Origin: Alsobacter metallidurans | GTDB lineage: Bacteria; Pseudomonadota; Alphaproteobacteria; Rhizobiales; Beijerinckiaceae | Assembly: GCF_014636935.1 (NCBI RefSeq) | Contig: NZ_BMES01000001.1 | Location: 2,175,782-2,239,781, forward strand | Direction: 5' to 3' | DNA: 64,000 nucleotides | Shown: piece by piece, positions 1-6,919 of the stretch | How the letters are laid out: the number at the start of each line of letters is the position of its first letter | Numbering within the stretch: the first letter of the stretch is position 1 | The notes under the pieces: model-generated | Databases searched by the model: none | Seen by the model: the letters and a program-made list of their open reading frames with translations, nothing else | Told to the model about the DNA's origin: nothing | Program-made: the position numbers and the translations under genes

Positions 1-1
1 C

Positions 2-1315
2 GCCGGCATTCTCGACGACGAAGGCCACCGCACTCGGACGGCGGCCAACTCCGACGAGGCGCTCGCCGCCATCGAGGCCCGCCGCCCGCACCTCGTGTTT
101 CTGGACATCTGGATCCAGGGCAGCCGGCTGGACGGATTGCAGCTCCTCGACATCATCAAGGAGCAGCATCCCGACCTGCCGATCGTGATGATCTCGGGTC
201 ATGGCAACATCGAGACGGCTGTTTCGGCCATCAAGCGGGGCGCCTACGACTTCATCGAGAAGCCGTTCAAGGCCGATCGCCTCGTGCTGGTGGCCGAACG
301 TTCGCTGGAAGCGTCGCGTCTCAAGCGCGAGGTCAAGGAGCTGCGGGTCAAGTCGCAGCAGGGCACCAAGATCATCGGCCATTCCCAGGCTTCCAACCAG
401 CTTCGCCAGACCATCGAGCGGGTCGCCACCACCAACGCCCGCGTGATGATCTCGGGCGCGCCAGGCTCCGGAAAGGAGCTTGCGGCGCGCACCATCCACC
501 AGTTGTCGTCCCGGTCCTCGGGGCCGTTCGTGGCCATCAACGCCGCCACGATCACGCCCGAGAACATGGAGACCGAGCTCTTCGGCGTCGAAGGCGCGGA
601 CGGCAAAGGCCGTAAGGTCGGCGCGCTCGAGGAGGCGCATGGCGGGACGCTGTACCTCGACGAAGTCGCCGACATGCCGCGCGAGACGCAAGGCAAGATC
701 CTGCGCGTACTCGTCGACCAGAACTTCCAGCGTGTCGGCGGGGCCATGCGGGTCCATGTCGACGTCCGCGTGATTTCGTCAACGGCGCGGGACCTCGCGG
801 GCGAAATCATGGCCGGCCGCTTCCGCGAGGATCTGCTGCATCGGCTCAGCGTGGTGCCGATCCGGGTGCCCAGCCTGGCGGAGCGGCGCGACGACATACC
901 CGAGCTGATCGCGTTCTTTATGGACCAGATCTCGGCGTCCACCGGCCTGCCCAAGCGCACCATCGCGGATGACGCTCTCGCGGTGCTGCAGTCGCATGAC
1001 TGGCCGGGCAACATTCGCCAACTTCGCAACAACATCGAGCGCCTCCTGATCCTGGCTGAAGGCGACCCGAGCTCCGAGGTCACTGCGGATCTGCTTCCCT
1101 CCGAAGTGGGTTCGCTCGTGCCATCCACGCCCAACGGGGCTGGCGGCGAGAAGCTGATGTCTTTGGCGCTACGCGAGGCGCGGGAGATCTTCGAGCGCGA
1201 GTACCTGGTCGCGCAGATCAATCGATTCGGCGGCAATATCTCCCGCACGGCCGAGTTCATCGGCATGGAGCGCTCGGCGCTGCATCGCAAGCTGAAGTCG
1301 CTCGGCATTGGCTAA
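2..1315 (+). CDS. ntrX: NtrX, nitrogen-regulation response regulator (5' end cut by window)
   Basis: The reading frame is open from base 2, so the N-terminus lies outside the window. What remains is most of a receiver domain (phospho-acceptor Asp in the FLDIW segment near base 104), an AAA+ sigma-54-type ATPase domain (Walker A GAPGSGKE near base 460, Walker B LYLDE near 650) and a C-terminal Fis-type helix-turn-helix ending at LKSLGIG. This is the NtrX architecture, partner of the membrane kinase NtrY, controlling nitrogen and redox genes. The GAFTGA loop that contacts sigma-54 is missing: after ELFGVEG the sequence reads ADGKGRKVGALEE, which as far as I know is usual for NtrX of this order. 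The GTG at 95 is an internal valine codon, not the start. Confidence 0.95.
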   Translation, partial: AGILDDEGHRTRTAANSDEALAAIEARRPHLVFLDIWIQGSRLDGLQLLDIIKEQHPDLPIVMISGHGNIETAVSAIKRGAYDFIEKPFKADRLVLVAERSLEASRLKREVKELRVKSQQGTKIIGHSQASNQLRQTIERVATTNARVMISGAPGSGKELAARTIHQLSSRSSGPFVAINAATITPENMETELFGVEGADGKGRKVGALEEAHGGTLYLDEVADMPRETQGKILRVLVDQNFQRVGGAMRVHVDVRVISSTARDLAGEIMAGRFREDLLHRLSVVPIRVPSLAERRDDIPELIAFFMDQISASTGLPKRTIADDALAVLQSHDWPGNIRQLRNNIERLLILAEGDPSSEVTADLLPSEVGSLVPSTPNGAGGEKLMSLALREAREIFEREYLVAQINRFGGNISRTAEFIGMERSALHRKLKSLGIG

Positions 1316-1393
1316 GACGGTCGATTAAATCACCTGACGGTGAGCGCAAGAACCAAGAACGGCGCGACGCGCCCAAAACAAGGGACCCGACTG

Positions 1394-2275
1394 ATGAGCC
1401 GCATCGCCTACGTGAATGGCCGCTACGTGCCCCACCGCGACGCGGCTGTTCATGTCGAAGATCGCGGCTACCAGTTCGCCGACGGCGTCTACGAAGTATG
1501 CGAGGTCTTCGGCGGGCGGCTGGTGGACGAAACCCGTCATCTCGACCGGCTCGACCGCTCCCTGCGGGAGTTGCGCATCGCAGCTCCCATGGGCCGCAAG
1601 GCCCTGCTGACGATCATGCGCGAGACTGTCGCGCGCAACCGCGTCCGCCATGGCCTTGTCTACCTGCAGGTCTCGCGCGGCGTGGCCCGGCGCGACCACA
1701 AGTTCCCGGACCCCTCGACGCCGCCGGCGCTGGTGGTGACCGCGAAGTCGATCGATCCTGCCGCAGGCGAGCGGACGGCCGCGGCCGGCGTGGCCGTGAT
1801 CACGGTTCCGGAGACCCGTTGGGCCCGGCCCGACATCAAGTCCGTGTCGCTGCTCCCGAACGTTCTCGCCAAGCAGCAGGCGAAAGAGGCCGGGGCGGGC
1901 GAAGCCTGGTTCGTAGACCAGGACGGAACCGTGCTGGAAGGGGCGTCCACCAATGCCTGGATCGTCACCCACGACGGGCGCATCGTCACAAGACAGGCCG
2001 ACAACCGCATTCTGCGCGGGGTGACGCGGACCGGCGTTGTCGACCTGCTTGGCCGGCGGAACCTGACGCTCGAGGAGCGCCCGTTTACCGTCGAGGAGGC
2101 CCGGCAAGCCGCGGAAGCTTTCATCACCTCGGCGTCCAGTCTGGTGATTCCAGTGGTGAAAATCGACGGCGCGGCGGTCGGCGACGGCAAGCCGGGGCCC
2201 ACGGCCCTTGCATTACGGGGATCTCTGCACCAGGTGACTGAAATGTCACATGTGGTGACGGCGCCTTATGCCTGA
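1394..2275 (+). CDS. dat: D-amino-acid aminotransferase, fold-type IV PLP enzyme
   Basis: The 293-residue product fits the D-alanine/branched-chain aminotransferase class IV family (usually about 280-300 residues). It opens with the typical YVNGRYVPHRDAAVHVEDRG segment. The PLP-binding lysine should be Lys149 in DIKSVSLLPNV, and the cofactor-contacting glutamate Glu182 lies in LEGASTNAW. Such enzymes interconvert D-alanine and D-glutamate and can supply D-amino acids for the cell wall. I chose the ATG at 1394 over an in-frame start 18 codons upstream because the homologous region begins there. It follows ntrX by about 80 bases and precedes hfq. A branched-chain or 4-amino-4-deoxychorismate specificity cannot be excluded from sequence alone. 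Confidence 0.85.
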   Translation: MSRIAYVNGRYVPHRDAAVHVEDRGYQFADGVYEVCEVFGGRLVDETRHLDRLDRSLRELRIAAPMGRKALLTIMRETVARNRVRHGLVYLQVSRGVARRDHKFPDPSTPPALVVTAKSIDPAAGERTAAAGVAVITVPETRWARPDIKSVSLLPNVLAKQQAKEAGAGEAWFVDQDGTVLEGASTNAWIVTHDGRIVTRQADNRILRGVTRTGVVDLLGRRNLTLEERPFTVEEARQAAEAFITSASSLVIPVVKIDGAAVGDGKPGPTALALRGSLHQVTEMSHVVTAPYA

Positions 2276-2444
2276 GGGTGGTTGTGGGGCGTAATCGTGG
2301 TAGCGTACCTTGACGGCCTGTTTGGCGATTTCTGTCGCGTAGGCCGTCAGGCATGTTGGTTTGCATAATTTTGAGACGTTAACGCACCAGCCGAAAAGCG
2401 GACCCGTCCTCGCGAGCTGGTGAGCAACAAGAGGGGCTAATGCG

Positions 2445-2705
2445 ATGGCTGCGGAGCGGAATCAAAACCTCCAGGACACTTTCCTCAACCACGTCCGCAA
2501 GAACAAGGTGCCGCTGACGATCTTCCTGGTGAACGGAGTGAAGCTGCAGGGCGTTGTGACGTGGTTCGATAACTTCTGCGTGCTGCTCCGCCGCGATGGG
2601 CACAGTCAGCTCGTCTACAAGCATGCAATCTCGACCATCATGCCCGGCCACCCCGTTTCACTGTTCGAGCAGGACGAGGGCGCCCCGACCCCGATGAAGG
2701 ACTGA
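2445..2705 (+). CDS. hfq: RNA chaperone Hfq
   Basis: An 86-residue Sm-like protein. The Sm1 region covers about residues 8-50 ([20 protein letters not shown], then a VVTWFDNF strand). The Sm2 signature YKHAIST begins at Tyr58 and includes the proximal-face RNA-binding His60. The short C-terminal tail is typical of alphaproteobacterial Hfq. It forms a hexameric ring that pairs small RNAs with mRNAs. The 169-base gap after dat probably carries its own promoter, though I could not define one with confidence. The stop codon is separated from the hflX start by a single base, so the two are probably cotranscribed, as in many proteobacteria. Confidence 0.98.
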   Translation: MAAERNQNLQDTFLNHVRKNKVPLTIFLVNGVKLQGVVTWFDNFCVLLRRDGHSQLVYKHAISTIMPGHPVSLFEQDEGAPTPMKD

Positions 2706-2706
2706 A

Positions 2707-4110
2707 TTGAAGCATTCTTCTGGCCCTACCGAACCGCTGAACAAGGGCCCTGTCGAGCCGGAGAAGGAGATCGCCTCCGGCACGCGCACCCTCGTTGTGG
2801 GACCCTACTTCTCCGCGCGACGCCAGGCTTATGACGCCGCGAACGACAAGGGCGCGGCCGTCAACCTGCGGATCCCGCAGGCGCGCCTCGAGGAAGCCTC
2901 CGGGCTCGCTGCGGCGATCGATCTCGATGTTGTCCAGGCAATCCTCGTCACCATCGCGTCGCCGCGTCCGGCCACCTACCTGGGCAAGGGAAAAGTCGAG
3001 GAACTCGCCGGCCTGATCAAGGCCGACGAGATCGACCTCGTGATGATGGATTGCGGCCTCAGCCCGGTGCAGCAACGCAATCTGGAAAAGGCCTGGGGCT
3101 GCAAGGTCATCGACCGCACCGGCCTCATTCTCGAGATCTTCGGTCGCCGCGCCCGCACCCGCGAGGGCGGCCTGCAGGTCGAACTCGCGCATCTCGAATA
3201 TCAGAAGAGCCGCCTCGTGCGCTCCTGGACCCATCTCGAGCGCCAGCGCGGCGGTTTCGGCTTTCTCGGCGGCCCGGGCGAGACTCAGATCGAGGCGGAC
3301 CGGCGCGTCATCCTGGAGCGCATGGGCCGCATCGAAAAAGAACTGGAAAGCGTCAAGCGCACGCGCTCGCTTCACCGCGAGAGCCGCCGCAAGGTGCCTT
3401 ATCCGGTGGTCGCGCTGGTCGGCTACACGAACGCCGGCAAGTCGACGCTGTTCAATCGCCTGACCTCCGCCGACGTGATGGCCGAGAACATGCTGTTCGC
3501 GACGCTCGACCCCACCGCCCGTGTCGTGAAGCTGCCGCACGGAGCCCCCGTGATCCTTTCCGACACCGTCGGTTTCATCTCGGATCTGCCCACCATGCTG
3601 GTCGCGGCGTTCCGCGCGACGCTGGAAGACGTGATTGCGGCCGACGTGATCCTGCACGTGCGCGACGTTTCGCATGGCGACACCGATGCGCAGTCCGCCG
3701 ACGTGATTGGGATCCTGCGCGAGCTCGGCGTCGACCCGGACGACCACCAGCGTCTCATCGAAGTCTGGAACAAGGCGGACCTGCTGCCCGAAGACGAGCG
3801 CACGCGCCTGCTCGGCGTGGTTGAGCACCGCCCTGCCGAAGGGCGCCCCGTTCTGGTTTCGGCCGTGACGGGCGAAGGCATGGACCGGCTCAAGGCCGCG
3901 GTGGAGAACCGGCTCGCTCATGAGCGGCCCGTGTTCCACGTCGCCGTGGAGTCGGCGGACGGCGCGGGCCTGCACTGGCTCTACGAGGAGGCAGAGGTCC
4001 TCGACCGACGCGAGGACGGTGAGGGCGGCGTCCTGATCGCGGCCCGGATCGCGCCCGAAAAAGAGCCGCGGCTTCTGCGCCGGTTCCCCGGCGCGCGGCG
4101 TACTCGGTAG
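2707..4110 (+). CDS. hflX: GTPase HflX, ribosome-associated
   Basis: A 467-residue GTPase of the Obg-HflX superfamily. The N-terminal HflX domain (about residues 30-230) contains the GKGKVEEL and [19 protein letters not shown] segments characteristic of the family. The G domain carries G1 GYTNAGKS at about 239-246, G3 DTVGF near 286 and G4 NKAD near 355. HflX splits or rescues stalled 70S ribosomes under stress. The start is a TTG one base after the hfq stop. No ATG lies near in this frame before the conserved region, so translational coupling to hfq is likely. The C-terminal extension after residue 400 is variable in the family. It faces mazG, with only 15 bases between the two genes. Confidence 0.96.
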   Translation: MKHSSGPTEPLNKGPVEPEKEIASGTRTLVVGPYFSARRQAYDAANDKGAAVNLRIPQARLEEASGLAAAIDLDVVQAILVTIASPRPATYLGKGKVEELAGLIKADEIDLVMMDCGLSPVQQRNLEKAWGCKVIDRTGLILEIFGRRARTREGGLQVELAHLEYQKSRLVRSWTHLERQRGGFGFLGGPGETQIEADRRVILERMGRIEKELESVKRTRSLHRESRRKVPYPVVALVGYTNAGKSTLFNRLTSADVMAENMLFATLDPTARVVKLPHGAPVILSDTVGFISDLPTMLVAAFRATLEDVIAADVILHVRDVSHGDTDAQSADVIGILRELGVDPDDHQRLIEVWNKADLLPEDERTRLLGVVEHRPAEGRPVLVSAVTGEGMDRLKAAVENRLAHERPVFHVAVESADGAGLHWLYEEAEVLDRREDGEGGVLIAARIAPEKEPRLLRRFPGARRTR

Positions 4111-4125
4111 GAGCGTCTCTCCGCC

Positions 4126-4965
4126 TTATTCGGCGGCTTTGGCAGCGTTCCAGAGCGCGTCCATCTCGTCCAGGCTTGCTTCCGCGGCGGAGCGGCCCTG
4201 CTGCTCCAGTGCGCGCTCGATGAACCCGAAACGCCGTTCGAACTTGGCGTTCGTGCCGCGCAGCGCGGCTTCGGGATCGACATCGAGATGCCGCGCCAGG
4301 TTGGCGACCGCGAAAAGCAGGTCGCCCACCTCTCCGGCCACCTGCGCCTTGTCGCCGGCATCGAGCGCCTCCTCTATCTCGCCGAGCTCTTCTCGGAGCT
4401 TGTCCAGGACGAGGCGAGCGTCGTTCCAGTCGAAGCCGACCGTGGACGCCTTGGCCTGCAGCTTCACGGCGCGCGTCAGGCCGGGCAGGGCGGCGGGTAT
4501 GCCGGCCAGAAGCCCGCGATGCTCGTCCGCGGGCAGTCCGGCCGCCTCGCGCGCCGCGCGCCGTTCGGCCTTCTCGGCTGCCTTGATTTCTCCCCACAGC
4601 GCCTTGACGGCTGAAGGCGGCAGATGCCGGGCTTCGCCGAAGACGTGTGGATGACGCCGGATGAGCTTGGTCGTGATGGCTTCCACGACGCCTCCGAAAT
4701 CGAAAGCTCCCTGTTCCTGCGCCATGCGGGCGTGAAACACGACCTGGAGCAACAGGTCGCCCAACTCGTCGCGCAGGTCCGAGATGTCGCCCTTCTCGAT
4801 CGCGTCCGCGACCTCGTAGGCTTCCTCGATCGTGTAGGGGGCGATCGACGCGAAGTCCTGCTCGAGATCCCACGGGCATCCTGAACCCGGGGTTCGGAGC
4901 GCCGCCATGATGGCGAGCAGGTCAGCGATGTCCCGAGAGGGACGGGGAGGGGCTTGTTCGGTCAC
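4126..4965 (-). CDS. mazG: MazG, nucleoside triphosphate pyrophosphohydrolase
   Basis: A roughly 280-residue all-alpha NTP pyrophosphatase with two tandem MazG domains. The first has the metal-binding EEAYE and DELGDLLLQ motifs, the second EELGEIEEAL and EVGDLLFA. It hydrolyses noncanonical or surplus NTPs to the monophosphate, cleaning the nucleotide pool. I took the GTG at 4965 (product starting VTEQAPPRPSRDI) because the residues before it are poorly family-like. A TTG at 5007 would add 14 residues, and neither has a strong ribosome binding site. Its position beyond hfq-hflX on the opposite strand is the common arrangement in Hyphomicrobiales. Confidence 0.93.
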   Translation of the reverse strand: MTEQAPPRPSRDIADLLAIMAALRTPGSGCPWDLEQDFASIAPYTIEEAYEVADAIEKGDISDLRDELGDLLLQVVFHARMAQEQGAFDFGGVVEAITTKLIRRHPHVFGEARHLPPSAVKALWGEIKAAEKAERRAAREAAGLPADEHRGLLAGIPAALPGLTRAVKLQAKASTVGFDWNDARLVLDKLREELGEIEEALDAGDKAQVAGEVGDLLFAVANLARHLDVDPEAALRGTNAKFERRFGFIERALEQQGRSAAEASLDEMDALWNAAKAAE

Positions 4966-5034
4966 GGGTTGTCCGGGCTGAATCGAAGGCCCGGACACCC
5001 TAGCCAAACCCGCGGCCGGGCGCGACCGACCGCG

Positions 5035-5445
5035 TCAGACGCCCGCGCCGGCTTCCGCGGCTTCCTCGACGCAGCTGAGATCGAACGCGGCGAGACCCTC
5101 GTCCAGCAGATCGGGCAAGTTCGGAATCCCGAGCAGGTATTCGTCAGTCGGCGTGTCCCCGCGCTCCTTGGCGAGCGCAATGGCGTCGTCCCACTCGTCC
5201 GGCCCGTAGTCCCCGCGGCCGACCCAGACGAGAGCCACGAGATTGGCTTGTTCGTCTACGTTGAGGCCGGTGATGAAGGCGCGGATTTCGCCTTCGACCG
5301 GATCGTCTTCGCCGGATTCGAGTACGTCGAAGGAACGGTCGTCAGCCGGGTTGGAGCCGGAATCCGGGTCCGTCTCGCCCTCCTTGCCGTCGAACTGGCG
5401 GGCCTGGCGGATCAGCGCACAAACCTTGTCGAGGGCGATATCCAT
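5035..5445 (-). CDS. DUF3775 family protein
   Basis: A 136-residue acidic soluble protein matching the DUF3775 family of alphaproteobacteria. The recognisable core is residues 55-125, with LVALVWVGRG, DEWDDAIALAKER and EYLLGIPNLPDLLDEGLAAF. No signal peptide or membrane segment is visible and the biochemical role is unknown. It lies just upstream of mazG on the same strand with a 69-base gap to the GTG start, so it may share a transcript with it. The short N-terminal acidic region (about residues 20-50) looks disordered. Confidence 0.8.
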   Translation of the reverse strand: MDIALDKVCALIRQARQFDGKEGETDPDSGSNPADDRSFDVLESGEDDPVEGEIRAFITGLNVDEQANLVALVWVGRGDYGPDEWDDAIALAKERGDTPTDEYLLGIPNLPDLLDEGLAAFDLSCVEEAAEAGAGV

Positions 5446-5606
5446 GGTCGGAGCCTCTTGCTGGTCTTGGTGTCCGGGAAGACGTTTCTGACCTGCCGAT
5501 GGTTGCGTGCGGCGAACTCGATTTGCGCTTCGTCAACAAGGCCGGCCCGTGTGTGCAAGCGCACAGCGCGGAACCGTTTGGTTGCGCAAAAAACCCTGGC
5601 GGACCG

Positions 5607-5631
5607 GCAACTTCGGCCCGCTCCAATCGTT
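5607..5631 (+). promoter_or_regulatory. Weak candidate EcfG-type promoter (one mismatch)
   Basis: The sequence GCAAC, 16 bases, CGTT differs from the general-stress EcfG consensus GGAAC-N16/17-CGTT at one position. Transcription would begin about 20 bases before the TTG start at 5657, just upstream of its Shine-Dalgarno sequence. I list it only because exact matches occur before similar genes elsewhere in this window. Confidence 0.35.
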
Positions 5632-5656
5632 CTCTGCGGCCACCGGAGACTGCGTC

Positions 5657-5911
5657 TTGCGCCCCTTCCTCGTTCTTGCCGTGATTGCTCTCGCCACGCC
5701 GGCCCTTGCGGCATCCAAGACTCCGCCTGTCGGCCAGGTTGAAACCTCGTCCGTCGCTCAGCCGCTCAAGGTCGGCGCCGTTCTTCCGGCCGGCGCGCAT
5801 GTGATCATACAGGCGGACGGCGCCTATGGCATCGTCATCGACCAGAGCCGCGTGCTCGTGGTCGAGCCCAAGTCGCGCAAGGTCATCGAAATCCTCGATA
5901 GCGGCGCCTGA
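5657..5911 (+). CDS. Small secreted protein with RcnB/DUF1236-like tail
   Basis: An 84-residue protein with a clear signal peptide (LRPFLVLAVIALATPALAA) and a mature domain of about 60 residues. The mature part contains VGAVLPAGAHVII, then DGAYGIVIDQSRVLVVEPKSRKVIEIL, a beta pattern reminiscent of the tail of DUF1236 and RcnB proteins. I chose the TTG start because GGAG lies 8 bases before it and the signal peptide begins there. The open frame extends further upstream, but that part has no protein-like character. A periplasmic location is likely and the function is unknown. A strong hairpin terminator follows. Confidence 0.65.
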   Translation: MRPFLVLAVIALATPALAASKTPPVGQVETSSVAQPLKVGAVLPAGAHVIIQADGAYGIVIDQSRVLVVEPKSRKVIEILDSGA

Positions 5912-5941
5912 CGGTCTCACCCGAACCGAGCAGCGCCATGC

Positions 5942-5977
5942 CTTCGGCCCCCGCGGAACCCGCCGCGGGGGCCGAAG
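5942..5977 (+). terminator. Hairpin terminator between the secreted-protein gene and ku
   Basis: A perfect 15-bp GC-rich stem (5942-5956 with 5963-5977) and a 6-base loop, followed by a moderately T-rich CTTGTTCT. It would end the upstream transcript and isolate ku. Confidence 0.75.
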
Positions 5978-6022
5978 CTTGTTCTGGGGCAATTGCGCTT
6001 GCGCAGGCTCACGGAGAACGGA

Positions 6023-6907
6023 ATGGCGCCGCGGTCGGTCTGGAAGGGTTACCTGAAGCTGTCGCTCGTGAACTGCGCGGTGGCTCTCTACCCCGCCGTC
6101 ACTGAGGCGCGGGCCGTCCACTTCCACCGCATCAATCGCAAGACCGGCAACCGCCTGCGCATTCATCTCTTCGACGAGGAGACGAACCAGGAGGTCGAGA
6201 AGGACGATCAGGCCAAGGGCTACGAGATCGCCAAGGGTGAGATGGTCGAGGTCACCGAGGAGGAACTCGACAATGTCCGCCTCGAGGCCACCCACATCAT
6301 GGAGATCAACCGCTTCGTCGATCGAAACGAGGTGGATCCACTCTTCTTCGACCGACCCTACTACCTCTCCCCCGACGACAAGCCCTCTCAGGAAGCATTT
6401 CAGGTCATCCGCGAGGCGATGGCGCGGCGCAAGCTCGCGGCTCTTTCCACCGTGGTGATGCACCAGCGCGAGCACATCGTTCTGCTGGAGCCCCGCGACG
6501 CCGGCCTCATGGCGACCGTCTTGCGCTGGCCCTACGAGGTGCGCGGCGACGAGGAGGTTTTCGCCGATCTCACGGCCGCGCCCAAGCTCGACAAGGACCT
6601 GCTGGAAGTGGCCGACGCCCTGGTCGAGCGCAAGCTCGGCGCGTTCGATCCCGCTGAGTTCCACGACCGCTACGAGGAAAGCCTGCGCACGCTGCTGGAA
6701 GCCAAGAAGGCCGGCAAGAAGGCCCCGAAGGCCCCCAAGGCGCCGGCCGCGACCAAGCCGACCGGGATCCTGGAGGCGCTGCGGCTCAGCCTGCAGCAGG
6801 AGGGTGCGCCGACCGAGCGCCGCCGCCCGGCCGCATCCGCCGCAAAGGCGCCCGCCGCCAAGGCCCGGAAGACGGCCGCGGCCCGCAGAACCGCGACCAA
6901 GCGCTGA
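6023..6907 (+). CDS. ku: Ku, non-homologous end-joining DNA end-binding protein
   Basis: A 294-residue bacterial Ku homologue. The Ku core spans about residues 1-250, starting APRSVWKGYLKLSLVNCAV and including DLLEVADALVERK and FHDRYEESLRTLLEAK. A lysine/alanine/proline-rich tail follows, which in bacterial Ku binds DNA and recruits LigD. Ku dimers ring double-strand break ends. I chose the ATG at 6023, preceded by GGAGAACGG, rather than a TTG ten codons upstream. ligD follows after 12 bases in the same orientation, completing a two-gene NHEJ system. Confidence 0.96.
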   Translation: MAPRSVWKGYLKLSLVNCAVALYPAVTEARAVHFHRINRKTGNRLRIHLFDEETNQEVEKDDQAKGYEIAKGEMVEVTEEELDNVRLEATHIMEINRFVDRNEVDPLFFDRPYYLSPDDKPSQEAFQVIREAMARRKLAALSTVVMHQREHIVLLEPRDAGLMATVLRWPYEVRGDEEVFADLTAAPKLDKDLLEVADALVERKLGAFDPAEFHDRYEESLRTLLEAKKAGKKAPKAPKAPAATKPTGILEALRLSLQQEGAPTERRRPAASAAKAPAAKARKTAAARRTATKR

Positions 6908-6919
6908 CAGGAGGCCGCT

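Noticed and set aside
2638-3975. A 445-codon minus-strand frame opposite hflX
   Set aside because: Fully overlaps the conserved GTPase domain on the other strand and has no recognisable domain.
5955-5979. Possible EcfG promoter before ku (GGAAC at 5955)
   Set aside because: No CGTT follows at 16 or 17 bases, and the GGAAC lies inside the terminator hairpin.
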